Below are positions 12,001 to 19,796 of a stretch of DNA of 64,000 nt, piece after piece. Within the stretch, counting starts at the first letter, position 1; the number at the start of each line of letters is the position of its first letter. The notes under the pieces were generated by a model. The model was not told the DNA's origin. It made no database searches and saw only the letters and a list, made by a program, of their open reading frames with translations. The stretch lies in NCBI RefSeq assembly GCF_001982635.1, contig NZ_MKFI01000002.1, positions 607,312-671,311 on the forward strand. The letters are read 5' to 3'. Origin of the DNA: Bradyrhizobium mercantei (GTDB lineage Bacteria > Pseudomonadota > Alphaproteobacteria > Rhizobiales > Xanthobacteraceae). The position numbers and the translations under genes were made by a program.

Positions 12001-14910
12001 ATCATCTTCGAGCAGCGCAAGCCCGGCTGCGCCGGGACGGCGCCCAGCGGCATCGCGATCTTCCGCGCCCGTACCCACTCGTACAAGGTGCCGTCCGGGT
12101 CCGAGGAACTGTATTTTCCCGACCCCGCCGCGCGCTCCCTGGTTATCGGCCTGAGATATCCATGGACTACGGACACCTACCTCAAAGGCGCTCCCATCGT
12201 GGTCCCGCTCTACGGCGGTGGCAAATCTGGCTGCCCTGTTCGCAACTATCCCGACGCCATGCCGGTGCTGATTGCCGTGCACGCCATTCCGAAGCAAGGC
12301 GCCCGGCTGACCGAATACCAGCAATTGGCACAGCGGGCCGGCGGCAAACTAATGGCGCCGGCGTCTATCGCTAAGGGGCAAGCGGCGGGTACAGCCATTG
12401 AGGTAACGATCAAGCTCGCACCGGGCGAAGACTTTTGCATCGATATCTGGGCGCTGCACGACCTCGGGCAATTGGCGCAATGGTTCGATGGGCCGGAATC
12501 CGTCGCCTTCTACTGCGCTGGTACCTACAACGGGTCGCCGGACCCGGCCGTAGAGAAGCAAAAACTCGAAAAGATGCTAGGTAAAATCCCGGACAAGCCA
12601 CTCCATTCGCCTGTTCGCGTGATTCGTCGCAGCGACGCGGTGGTTAGCTCAGCGGCCGTAGCCGACGCGGCCACGGCGCTGCACGCGACCCTCAGTCACA
12701 AACCGATCCCCGAATTGTCAGCGGTGCGCACCTTGCGCGCGGTTCACGCCGTCGAGCAGCCCCCCGTAGCGGCAAAACTGTGCAAGGCGGGAATGCCTAA
12801 GCCCGAATTGCGATTCCTGCGCGTCGAAGCACAGGAACGCCAGACGATTCTAAACAACGCCGCTGATCCCAAGCACGATTGGCGCAAGTGGAAGCGCACG
12901 GACGACTCGCCTTCGGCGACGGACATTCTGGCCGGCGGCACCATTCGCATCGATAAGGCGATCCACGAAAACATCGAGCTACGCGTTCGGGCGGTTTCGC
13001 CCAATGGACGCCCGATGGACAATCCGCTGCTCGGCCGAACACCTGAGGACAGGTCGCGCGGATTGTGGCCCGAAAAGCCTGCAGAGAACACCTCAGTGAA
13101 TAGCGGCGCCTCCTTGACCCGGCGGCTGTACGGCTTCGACGTCGATGAAGAGGGGCGCGTTTGCTTCACGCCCGAGGAAATCGTCTTCAACAAATGGTCG
13201 CCGAAGCCCGACTGCAAGGTCGCACCGGAAGACATCACCCTGGTGGACCTGGCCGCCGAGAGTGAATACGGCGCAGTTGCTCCGCCGCAGCCAGCCCAGT
13301 CTCACACCGGTGTCGACCAACCAGCGCAGCAAACCAGCGATAACGGCCGACGCTCGCCGCAGCGTTATTTTACCGACGGCACAGCCCGTCGGGTCCAAGC
13401 CTATTTTGCGGTGACCTCGCGCACAGCGCGCCTTGTTCCCGAGCGCTCGAGCTACCCTGACGCTGCGCAACAGCAACACGATAGGGATCGCCTGTTCGCG
13501 TACGAACGGGATGCTCGCGGCAAGCCGGCGATGACTTCCGCAATCATCCGTTCCATCGTCCGCCCGCTCGCGCTTCCCCGAAACAACGTCCTTCCCGCCT
13601 TCGTGTGGACGACGGATTTTAGTGCGATCACCGGCATATCGACCATCTCCCGCCGGACTCGTATCCGCATTCCGTTCGTTCGTCCGGCTATGACCTCGGG
13701 TGAGGATGAGCGCATCGGCATCGTGCTCTGGCCGCCCAACATACTTGGGGCGTCAACCGAACCTGGAGCCGCCGGTCCGCTGTCGACATGGACCGAGGCT
13801 GACCTGACCGTCGGTAAGATCCGCCGCGCCGAGCCGCTGGAGACCAACGAGCCGCAGAACAAGCTCATCGACCTGCAAGCCTTGGCGAAGAAGGATCCGC
13901 AGGTAAAAGGCCAAGACGGAGCCGACTGGCGGTTCGGCTACTTCAGCGACGAGGATCTGGGGCCGGGCGGAATATATGTCAGTCGCTGGGGCGCCGACCC
14001 GATTCACGATGCAGGCGAAATGGCTTGGTTCATGCACCCGCGGGCGTTCCGCGACCTGCCCGACTGGTCGGCGACCGCTGTCGATTCGATCGCTGCAGAA
14101 GACGAGGACACTGGTGTGCTGTGGCCGGAGGAAGACCGTTACGCACCGAGGCTGGTTGAAAACGTACTTATGCCGATACCGGGCAACAATCCCGGAAAAA
14201 TCGGCGCAGACGAGAATCAAGGACAGGTTGGAGATCAGAACGATCCGTCAAAGAAGCCCGAATTCATGCTGGTATCGCTACTGACCTACGCGCCGCGCTT
14301 CGATTTGGAGAGCGAGACCTGGTACATCGACGTTGAGATCGATCCAGGCACGGCGCCCGATCCCTTCCTGCGGCTCGGTCTCGTCCGCTTCCAACCCCAC
14401 GCTAATCGGCCAGTCCAAGTGTCCTACCCGGTAGACCAAGAGATCCAGGTGGTCGGCTATCGTCGGGACGTGAAGGTTAGCCGGGTGCGTGAAGGAGAAG
14501 TGACTGTGAGGGTCGAAGGCCCGGTCATCGGCAAGATGACCTCCGAGGCGCCGCTGACGATCATCCGCGCTTCTCTGATCGAGCGTCGAACGACTGAATA
14601 CGGCCTCACTTATGAATGGCCGGCGCGCGCCGTCGGCCCCGACGGCTCGCTCGGCGAGCCGATCGAACAAGTGAGCTATGCCAATTCGCAAAGCGATGAT
14701 CTCATCTGGGAGGGCACCTTCCACCTTCCTACCAAGGACTCCAGCGACGATTTGGTCCAGTACGCAGTCTTTATCGAGGAATGCTACCGAATGCGCCGTG
14801 CGACTTTTGACGAAGAGCCGGTCAAAGACGAGCCTGACCCCACCCAGCGCAACGACCCCACTTACTGGCGCGACTCCGGACCGCGATTTGCCGTGCGAAT
14901 CGACTTGTAG
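9085..14910 (+). CDS. Giant protein of unknown function (1,941 aa)
   Basis: No family is recognised. The protein starts MADKLTITV, has no signal peptide and no transmembrane segment visible. A Pro/Gln/Asn-rich linker lies near residues 150-190. A long, mostly beta-type body follows, with acidic and proline-rich insertions (for example near 1385-1425), and the last 200 residues look like a beta-sandwich. It follows the 2,974-aa protein with a 142-base gap, and its TAG stop touches the region where the secreted protease gene begins. The three are therefore probably co-transcribed. The shared lack of export signals in the two giants, next to a secreted protease, suggests either a dedicated export route or a cytoplasmic assembly. 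That is inference only. The Shine-Dalgarno at this start is weak. Confidence 0.85.
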   Translation: MADKLTITVVPRTICSYRDSRGDGVRIGATLVLRPGTIGTAEAAGSQLFENWPSIIHHLFSKHAFKAQLGVADTAGKLNRNAKVIQEDGHTTNTSFSVALTSIPEVGKDPGFGGLKLADITDIWNGLLKDGDHDMTPLRRALLDATVQPATTNGHATPNNQPPHPYQDVQQPADPKDPSSQPAPNIVGMPRAELAQQITMARAMAVIGRVKGQPCARQAFLGEGAYFQRPWSRSATRMERLALDSANEGPKPSDLAGFAPDGTPIIFAAANLASDAKPLLKYDPYRYGKTPEDTPDMQWSLIKNALIGERQDKEQIYQSALATRQGSAQTVHAAEASLLSSGAGVDRRKALAEVRGVRARHNTLQQSTQFVRDNGGNLDPDFLHVHGAATLEDYGSPPDANSHTNKPDNNPATQAAIDAAKRRWFALLGLPALHRLLLLSVNVDLSFRRSEFDQLLDAAVTTPDFVQSPNRSAAFFVIRLDVAGVADSQLGHVDYRGQPWTLAKCPLSFGEKNKCFMPATLEELLECLPDGHAPISAQDLRERGTIDQFGGVLDLEAAAVDGGNRSLRFSIETVDIHAATESDMRRDAAMANAADLTGDKWIPLPAVAELTAGAAVERKLRTAGLQLLDQWRGSVVVKQFSRSLSLLTSPGPEDLVLDADDLAIGYRLDVGFCTAATSLLQWACLTNREVRYSLPKRKNLDLNKAIDAALGLSTAAAQTIRAELDGSVLAMPTRLLQNADGNKTGFAEAVLAAWQGDPLGIHAHEQLLGVCPGEGLELDLDFNLPSASNHLPAKHRIGVPYWLGARTVFLGGVCLPLSDAIELYENGFGGGMLLPRQGELRRLLRHEWIDPPMVAVPWADIVSELGIATKPAAGKPQTPLCRGLDGDTMVVRTPTDPHPLPDEPDDDWRFKPDVARRAVCAPGVDFTFAHLHSMFDSNPGLATKRGLAGVDYEPSMGGFPAISPEAPIEDASIIFEQRKPGCAGTAPSGIAIFRARTHSYKVPSGSEELYFPDPAARSLVIGLRYPWTTDTYLKGAPIVVPLYGGGKSGCPVRNYPDAMPVLIAVHAIPKQGARLTEYQQLAQRAGGKLMAPASIAKGQAAGTAIEVTIKLAPGEDFCIDIWALHDLGQLAQWFDGPESVAFYCAGTYNGSPDPAVEKQKLEKMLGKIPDKPLHSPVRVIRRSDAVVSSAAVADAATALHATLSHKPIPELSAVRTLRAVHAVEQPPVAAKLCKAGMPKPELRFLRVEAQERQTILNNAADPKHDWRKWKRTDDSPSATDILAGGTIRIDKAIHENIELRVRAVSPNGRPMDNPLLGRTPEDRSRGLWPEKPAENTSVNSGASLTRRLYGFDVDEEGRVCFTPEEIVFNKWSPKPDCKVAPEDITLVDLAAESEYGAVAPPQPAQSHTGVDQPAQQTSDNGRRSPQRYFTDGTARRVQAYFAVTSRTARLVPERSSYPDAAQQQHDRDRLFAYERDARGKPAMTSAIIRSIVRPLALPRNNVLPAFVWTTDFSAITGISTISRRTRIRIPFVRPAMTSGEDERIGIVLWPPNILGASTEPGAAGPLSTWTEADLTVGKIRRAEPLETNEPQNKLIDLQALAKKDPQVKGQDGADWRFGYFSDEDLGPGGIYVSRWGADPIHDAGEMAWFMHPRAFRDLPDWSATAVDSIAAEDEDTGVLWPEEDRYAPRLVENVLMPIPGNNPGKIGADENQGQVGDQNDPSKKPEFMLVSLLTYAPRFDLESETWYIDVEIDPGTAPDPFLRLGLVRFQPHANRPVQVSYPVDQEIQVVGYRRDVKVSRVREGEVTVRVEGPVIGKMTSEAPLTIIRASLIERRTTEYGLTYEWPARAVGPDGSLGEPIEQVSYANSQSDDLIWEGTFHLPTKDSSDDLVQYAVFIEECYRMRRATFDEEPVKDEPDPTQRNDPTYWRDSGPRFAVRIDL

Positions 14911-14945
14911 TGAGGCGTCTCACAATGAAATCACGAGGGGAGCTG

Positions 14946-15554
14946 ATGGAACACACGCTCAGAAGTATAGCCGCCGCAATGGGTCTTGTAAGAAAGGTAG
15001 CCATTGGCTGCGTCTGCTGGATCATCTGCATTTCGTCAGCAAGTGCCTACAAGAGGCTTGCAGGCGATTGGACATATCAGGCTAGTCCGCTCGAAAGTCA
15101 CATCGTTGTATGCGAAAAAGGGGTTCCGCCGGGCACCGCAACTATTATCAAAGAGGCTGCTGCAAAATGGAATTACGCGAGGTTCAAGTTTGTCTTCGAC
15201 GCAGATTCCTGTGAACCCGACTCGACCGCTTTCTACGTCTACTTCGAACCGGGAGGACGCGATCCCGCTTACACTACTACTATAAAAAGTGGCACGCCTG
15301 AAAATCAGCTTAGCATGTGTAAAATGCGGTTTAACGCGGACAGAAATTGGAACTTTTCGTTGAATGACCCCCAGCCGAATCAAAACGACCTCGCGAGCGT
15401 GGCCTTGCATGAGTTCGGCCACTGCGTAGGACTTGATGATCTCCCGATGAGTGGCCCAGTTATGCAAGGGGAGCTTCTTCTGGGCACGAAATTACGCGAG
15501 CTGCAGGCGGATGACATAGCGGGTCGAAATGCGATCTATGGGCCGGAGTTCTAG
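14946..15554 (+). CDS. Secreted matrixin-like zinc metalloprotease
   Basis: This is a small zincin. The motif HEFGHCVGLDD (residues about 155-165) supplies two His ligands, the catalytic Glu and an Asp as third ligand (HExxHxxGxxD). A Met-turn-like PVMQG follows about ten residues later. The N-terminus is a signal peptide with a hydrophobic core ending in ASA, so the enzyme should leave the cytoplasm. The ATG at 14946 is chosen for the GAGGGGAG before it. ATG 14925 or GTG 14910, the latter overlapping the upstream stop, would add 7-12 residues. Total length is about 202 aa, a bare catalytic domain. The gene sits directly after the two giant genes and has lower GC than they do. It may process one of them or act on outside proteins. 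Confidence 0.85.
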   Translation: MEHTLRSIAAAMGLVRKVAIGCVCWIICISSASAYKRLAGDWTYQASPLESHIVVCEKGVPPGTATIIKEAAAKWNYARFKFVFDADSCEPDSTAFYVYFEPGGRDPAYTTTIKSGTPENQLSMCKMRFNADRNWNFSLNDPQPNQNDLASVALHEFGHCVGLDDLPMSGPVMQGELLLGTKLRELQADDIAGRNAIYGPEF

Positions 15555-15741
15555 GCGTTCGCCCTTACGGATTGAAGCCCGTCACAGTCTGGGAACAATT
15601 TCGCCTCTCGCTATTTTACGTTTTGACAATCCTCCGGCGTGAGCTTTCGGACTAGGCCTTGAATCGTGAAGGTGCGGGCAGCCATTTGTCATTGGCCTGC
15701 CTGGGAAACATTCTAGGTTCATTCCAATCGGAGAAGCGACT

Positions 15742-16053
15742 ATGCGCCACGCTATTGTTCTTGGTTTGCTTTTTTGTCTCAGTGCCATCACGTCAACGGT
15801 CGCATGGTCACTTGATTGCCAATGCATATCGGCGTCAGGGGGATGCAACTTTGCACTCTTCGACGATGCTGCTGGACAGCCTCGACATACTTGGTCACAG
15901 GATTTTACGCCGCCCGGCGATAGCTCAACCCCGCATGACCGAGCAGCCGCGTGCTGGCGGAAACGCGAAGTACAGAAGCTTGGTGATGGGCTGTGCTGTA
16001 GCTTCAACAACAACGAGACCGACGCAGACCGCTACTTCAGGGGAGATGATTAG
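15742..16053 (+). CDS. Small secreted six-cysteine protein, unknown function
   Basis: A 103-aa protein with a clear signal peptide (hydrophobic residues 5-22, likely cleaved near Trp-Ser-Leu/Asp). The mature part contains six cysteines, including a DCQC pair at the new N-terminus and a CC pair near the C-terminus. That pattern suggests disulfide bonds in the periplasm or outside. A GGAGAAG ribosome site lies 6-12 bases before the ATG. It follows the metalloprotease by 187 bases and could belong to the same accessory unit or be an independent gene. I recognise no family. A longer open frame on the same strand (15659-16336) has no export signal and is less likely. Confidence 0.65.
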   Translation: MRHAIVLGLLFCLSAITSTVAWSLDCQCISASGGCNFALFDDAAGQPRHTWSQDFTPPGDSSTPHDRAAACWRKREVQKLGDGLCCSFNNNETDADRYFRGDD

Positions 16054-16082
16054 CTTCAGGGAGACCTATCCGTCCCGCTTGC

Positions 16083-16451
16083 TTATGCCGACTTCCGCTG
16101 CGGCTTCTTTGCGACTGCTTCCCGCGCATACTTCTTGCCGGCGATCGGCATCAACATCTCCTTCTGGCCAGCGGAAGCTTTCTTTGCCTTCTTCGCTGTT
16201 TTCTTCGAAGCGGCAGTCCTGTCCGCCGATTTTGCCCCGCCGATGCTCTTCCGCAGCGCATCCATCAGATCGACGACGTTCTCTCCACGAGGACTTTCCT
16301 TCGGCACAATTGATTTGCCGGTCCGCTTTTGATTGATGAGATCAACGAGAGCGGCTTCGTACTGGTCCTCGAACTTGTCCGGCTCGAAACTTCCGGACTT
16401 TTGCTCGACGATGTGCCTGGCGAGTTCGAGCATGTCCTTCGTGACTTTCAC
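16083..16451 (-). pseudogene. ku: Truncated Ku (NHEJ) C-terminal fragment
   Basis: The translated fragment (about 122 codons) carries the conserved C-terminal part of bacterial Ku: a VTKDMLELA helix, the KFEDQYE segment, and then the Lys/Ala-rich tail typical of rhizobial Ku. Full Ku is roughly 270-300 aa, so the DNA-ring-forming beta-barrel half is missing. No ATG is available; the frame opens with GTG. Just upstream, in other frames (about 16460-16505), short stretches such as VLQREH and LEPL resemble the segment that normally precedes this region, which suggests an internal deletion with frameshift. It abuts a disrupted SRAP gene, so this looks like a decayed repair locus. Confidence 0.75.
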
Positions 16452-16663
16452 GTCCCGGATATCAGTGGCTCGAGATCGAGTGCTCGCGTTGCAAGACGGC
16501 GCGGAAGGTCAACCTCGCGGCGCTGCGACATCCGTCGACGACCTTTGTTCATGACCTTGCCAGCAGGCTGCGGTGCAGCAAATGTGCTAGGGCCGGTCGG
16601 CGACCAACCGCTACATTGCGCAATTGGCCCAGCGTTCAGGTCACGCGCCGCCAGAGGTCTGAG

Positions 16664-17392
16664 ATGTGCAACTTGTACTCGATGACGAAGAACGTCGACG
16701 CAATCCGTCGCTTGTTCGACGCGCTCAACAGCCGCGTCGGAAACCTGCCGTCGATGCCGGGCATCTTTCCAGACTACCCCGCGCCAATTGTCCGCAATTC
16801 ATCCGAAGGACGCGAAATTGCGTTGGCGCGCTGAGGCATGCCATCCTCGCAAAAGGCCCTGATGGACGCCACCAAAAAACGGGCTCAAAAACTGCAGGCC
16901 AAGGGCACGGCCGTTGATTTCAAGGAACTGCTACGGATGGAGCCGGACAGCGGCACAACGAACATCCGCAACGTCGGCAGTGCCCATTGGAAGCGTTGGT
17001 TGGGTCCGGAGCACAGTTGCCTGGTGCCTTTCACATCGTTCAGCGAGTACGACACTATCGATGGCAAGAAGGTGCCCGTGTGGTTCGCTCCGGACGAGGG
17101 TCGGCCCCTCCTCGCGTTCGCGGGTCTCTGGACGAACTGGACGAGCGTGCGCAAAACTAAAGAAGGCGAGATCACCGCCGACGTCTATGGCTTTCTAACC
17201 TGCGAGCCAAACGTCGAAGTGAAGCGGGTGCACCCAACGGCCATGCCGGTGACCCTGACCTCCGAGAACGAATTCGATATCTGGATGCGCGCTCCCTGGG
17301 ACGAGGCAAAAGCCCTGCAGCCGCCTCTTGCGGATGGGACGCTAGAGATCGTAGCAAGGGGCGAGAACGAAGACCCCGCACCGGCCGCTTAG
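16664..17392 (+). pseudogene. SRAP (YedK/HMCES-type) gene with in-frame stop
   Basis: The SRAP family crosslinks to abasic sites in single-stranded DNA through the cysteine at position 2. The frame starts MCNLYSMT, giving Cys2, and later contains the conserved SFSEYD glutamate segment and the RVHPTAMP histidine segment, in the right order and at full family length (about 242 codons). The gene is split by a TGA at 16832-16834 in the stretch ALAR-stop-GMPSS, where the family has tryptophan (TGG). Both halves remain in the same frame, so one base change explains the break. An ATG at 16838 could reinitiate, but that product would lack Cys2. Sequencing error or a recent pseudogene are both possible. 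It lies next to a truncated ku. Confidence 0.8.
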
Positions 17393-17467
17393 ATGACGCC
17401 GAAGAGGCCGGTAACTACCGGTCCCGCTCCGACAATCATCCTTGCCGACAGAACCGCACCACCTGAA

Positions 17468-18277
17468 TCAAGCGTTCCGCTTCGCTGACGGAAATTTCGG
17501 CTCGCGCTTTTCCCTGACTGCAGCCACGCCTTCCTTGGCGTCGTCGCCGAGGAAGCAGAGCATCTCGAGCGCGAGCGAGGCGTCGAAGGCTGGCTGTGAC
17601 GTACGCATCCAGTTGTTGAGCGAGCGCTTGGTGTAACGGATCGCCATCTGGCTGCCATTGGCGAGCTTGTCTGCGGTCGCCATCGCCTTGTCCATCAACT
17701 GCGCTCGCGGCACGCAGAGGCTCACCAGGCCGATGCGCTCAGCCTCCTTGCCGTCTACGAAATCGGCGGTCATCAGGTAGTATTTGGCCTTCGCCATACC
17801 ACAGAGCAGCGGCCACAGGATCACGGCGTGATCGCCTGCGGACACACCAATCCGGACGTGGCCGTCGGTGATCTTGGCCTCCTCCGCCATGATGCTGATG
17901 TCGGCCATGAGCGCGACAGCGAGACCCGCGCCGACCGCGACGCCGTTGATCGCCGAAATAATCGGTTTCTCGCACGCGAGCATGTTGAAGACGATGTCGC
18001 CAGCCTCCTTCAGCGTGTCGGCGACCTTGTCGGGGTTACCGACGGTCTCGCCGATCCAGGAAAGATCGCCCCCCGCCGAGAACGCGCGATCGCCGGCACC
18101 CGTCACCACGATTACGCGGACCGCGGGATCGTGATTGACCACATCCCAGACCTTGGTGAGCTCCCAGTGCATGCGCGCGTTGGTCGCGTTCATCGCGTCG
18201 GCCCGGTTGAGCGTAATGAGCATCGTTCCATTGGACTTCGGATCGAACTTCAGAAACTGGAAATCGGCGTAATTCAT
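17468..18277 (-). CDS. Enoyl-CoA hydratase/isomerase-family protein (crotonase fold)
   Basis: A 269-aa crotonase-fold protein. The oxyanion-hole region AFSAGGDLSW and the GVAVGAGLAVALMAD segment are present. The two glutamates that perform hydration in true crotonases are not: the first position reads AGLAV instead of GLE, and the second is HVRIG instead of PEI(K/L)LG. It is thus unlikely to be an ordinary hydratase; isomerase, hydrolase or thioesterase chemistry is more likely. I prefer the ATG at 18277 (GGAAAGGAC upstream) over 18316. It is the last gene of the minus-strand pair with the acyl-CoA dehydrogenase 112 bases upstream. It faces the broken SRAP gene. Confidence 0.85.
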   Translation of the reverse strand: MNYADFQFLKFDPKSNGTMLITLNRADAMNATNARMHWELTKVWDVVNHDPAVRVIVVTGAGDRAFSAGGDLSWIGETVGNPDKVADTLKEAGDIVFNMLACEKPIISAINGVAVGAGLAVALMADISIMAEEAKITDGHVRIGVSAGDHAVILWPLLCGMAKAKYYLMTADFVDGKEAERIGLVSLCVPRAQLMDKAMATADKLANGSQMAIRYTKRSLNNWMRTSQPAFDASLALEMLCFLGDDAKEGVAAVREKREPKFPSAKRNA

Positions 18278-18389
18278 GCTCAGGTCCTTTCCTCTGGGTG
18301 CGCGGTTCTGGTTCAACAGTAAAATAGTGGGTCGCGCGCCACACCGCGCTTCCTGTATCCGGTACCGGGTTATGCGCCCTGCTCTTCCG

Positions 18390-19556
18390 TCAGCGTGCGG
18401 TGAGATCCCGGCCGATGACCTGGCGCTGGATCTGGTTCGTCCCTTCCCAGATTTGGGTGATCTTGGCCTCGCGCATCAGGCGCTCGACACGATGCTCTCG
18501 GGTGTAGCCGTGGCCGCCGAACATCTGCACGGCTTCCGTTGTCAAGCGCATGGCGAGATCGCTGGCCTTGATCTTGATCATGGATGCTTCGACGCCGATG
18601 TCCTTTTCCCCCTCGTCGACCAGGCGACCGACGTGATCCAACAGCAACCGGGCCGACAGGAGTTCGGTCGCGAGGTCGGTCATCATGAACGTGTTCGCTT
18701 GATGCTGCACGACGGGCTTACCACCTTGGATTCGCTCGTTTGTGTATTCGAGCATGTCCTTGAAGGCCGCCGACGCGATGCCGAGCGCTTGGGCACCGAC
18801 GCTCGGGCGCGACTTGTTGAGGGTCGCGATCATGACCTTCATGCCGTCGCCCGGCTTGCCGAGCAGGTTCGACCGCGGCACCCGGCAGTCGGTGAAGGCG
18901 AGAGCCGCCGTCGATGAGGCGTGCGTACCCATCTTCTTCTCGAGACGCAGCGTCTCGAAGCCGGGCGTCCCCTTCTCAACCAGCACTGCGCTCACCGCTT
19001 TCGGCGAATCCTCGATCTCGGTCCACTTTCCAAACAAGAGCACGAAGTCAGCCACATCACCCGTTGTGATGAAGATCTTTTCGCCGTTGATTACGATTGA
19101 GTCGCCGTCGGGTCGGAATTTCGTACGAATATTACCCGCGTCGGATCCGGCATGCGGCTCGGTGATCGCGAGCGCGCCAAGCGCGCCCTCGGCGAACCGA
19201 GGCAGAAAACGCTTCTTTTGTTCCGCGTCACCGAACTCGATGATCGGCTTGGCGGTAGCGCTGTTGGTGCCGAAGATGATTCCGGTCGCCGCGCAGGCAG
19301 CGGAGATGATTCGCACGACTTCCAGATAGCACCGGTACGTGATCGGGGTGCCGCCGTACTCCTCGGGCACGAAGATGCCGCTCAGACCAATGGCGCGCAG
19401 ATCCTCGATGTTCTTCCAGGGAAACTCCTTTCGCTCGTCATAGCCTTCCGCGCGGGGCGCGATGGCTTCGCCCGCCAGACGCGACACCTGCTCGAGCACG
19501 ATGGCCTCCTCGGAGGTCCAATTGCGCGATCTCTCGAAATGCTCAAACGACTTCAC
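18390..19556 (-). CDS. Acyl-CoA dehydrogenase
   Basis: A 388-aa FAD enzyme that introduces the alpha-beta double bond into an acyl-CoA, passing electrons to ETF. The family signatures are AITEPHAGSDAG in the FAD/substrate middle domain and GGHGYTREHRVERLMRDA-type sequence near the end. The catalytic base is in IWEGTNQIQR (Glu371). The start is supported by GAGGA in the leader. It is divergent from the binding-protein gene at 19797, with candidate operators at 19598-19615 and 19752-19768 in the shared 240-bp promoter region. A close paralogue, with the same length and the same end motif, lies at 30277-31443. The substrate cannot be read from the sequence. Confidence 0.93.
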   Translation of the reverse strand: MKSFEHFERSRNWTSEEAIVLEQVSRLAGEAIAPRAEGYDERKEFPWKNIEDLRAIGLSGIFVPEEYGGTPITYRCYLEVVRIISAACAATGIIFGTNSATAKPIIEFGDAEQKKRFLPRFAEGALGALAITEPHAGSDAGNIRTKFRPDGDSIVINGEKIFITTGDVADFVLLFGKWTEIEDSPKAVSAVLVEKGTPGFETLRLEKKMGTHASSTAALAFTDCRVPRSNLLGKPGDGMKVMIATLNKSRPSVGAQALGIASAAFKDMLEYTNERIQGGKPVVQHQANTFMMTDLATELLSARLLLDHVGRLVDEGEKDIGVEASMIKIKASDLAMRLTTEAVQMFGGHGYTREHRVERLMREAKITQIWEGTNQIQRQVIGRDLTAR

Positions 19557-19597
19557 AGCGAAATCCTCCTTTGCGCGCCGGACGCATTGCGCCGGCG

Positions 19598-19615
19598 TTA
19601 TATGTCAAGATATTT
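19598..19615 (+). promoter_or_regulatory. Candidate operator, TATGTCAA-type motif (copy 1)
   Basis: TTATATGTCAAGATATTT lies about 45 bases upstream of the acyl-CoA dehydrogenase start. Its core TATGTCAAGATATT matches the copy at 26237 in 13 of 14 positions. Position in a divergent promoter region and repetition before co-functional genes suggest an operator, plausibly for the MarR-family regulator at 21022-21639. Confidence 0.5.
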
Positions 19616-19751
19616 GCGTAAACGAGGCTCTCGGGGTTTTACCCGACGGTCTACCTCACGCCACGCAGTGTGCGCCTATGCCATTTTTTGCATTTGTTTG
19701 ATTTTTCCCTCTCAGGCCAATAGCCGCAGTTGGTTCCAACCATGCAACATG

Positions 19752-19768
19752 ATATAACAACATATTGC
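19752..19768 (+). promoter_or_regulatory. Candidate operator, TATGTCAA-type motif (copy 2)
   Basis: ATATAACAACATATTGC lies about 30 bases before the binding-protein ATG at 19797, where a repressor would block transcription. The 14-base core matches the 26237 copy at 12 of 14 positions. Confidence 0.5.
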
Positions 19769-19796
19769 TATAAATGGCAAGTCCAAGGGAGGATTT

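Noticed and set aside
15623..15651. TTGACA as a -35 box for the small cysteine-rich protein
   Set aside because: No acceptable -10 box at 16-18 bases, so no promoter is called.
16832..16834. TGA as a selenocysteine codon in the SRAP gene
   Set aside because: The family has Trp here, not Cys, and I saw no selenocysteine insertion hairpin after it. A nonsense change is simpler.
17408..17421. CCGGTA/TACCGG inverted repeat as a terminator
   Set aside because: Arms are only 6 bp with a 2-base centre and no U-run; too weak to call.
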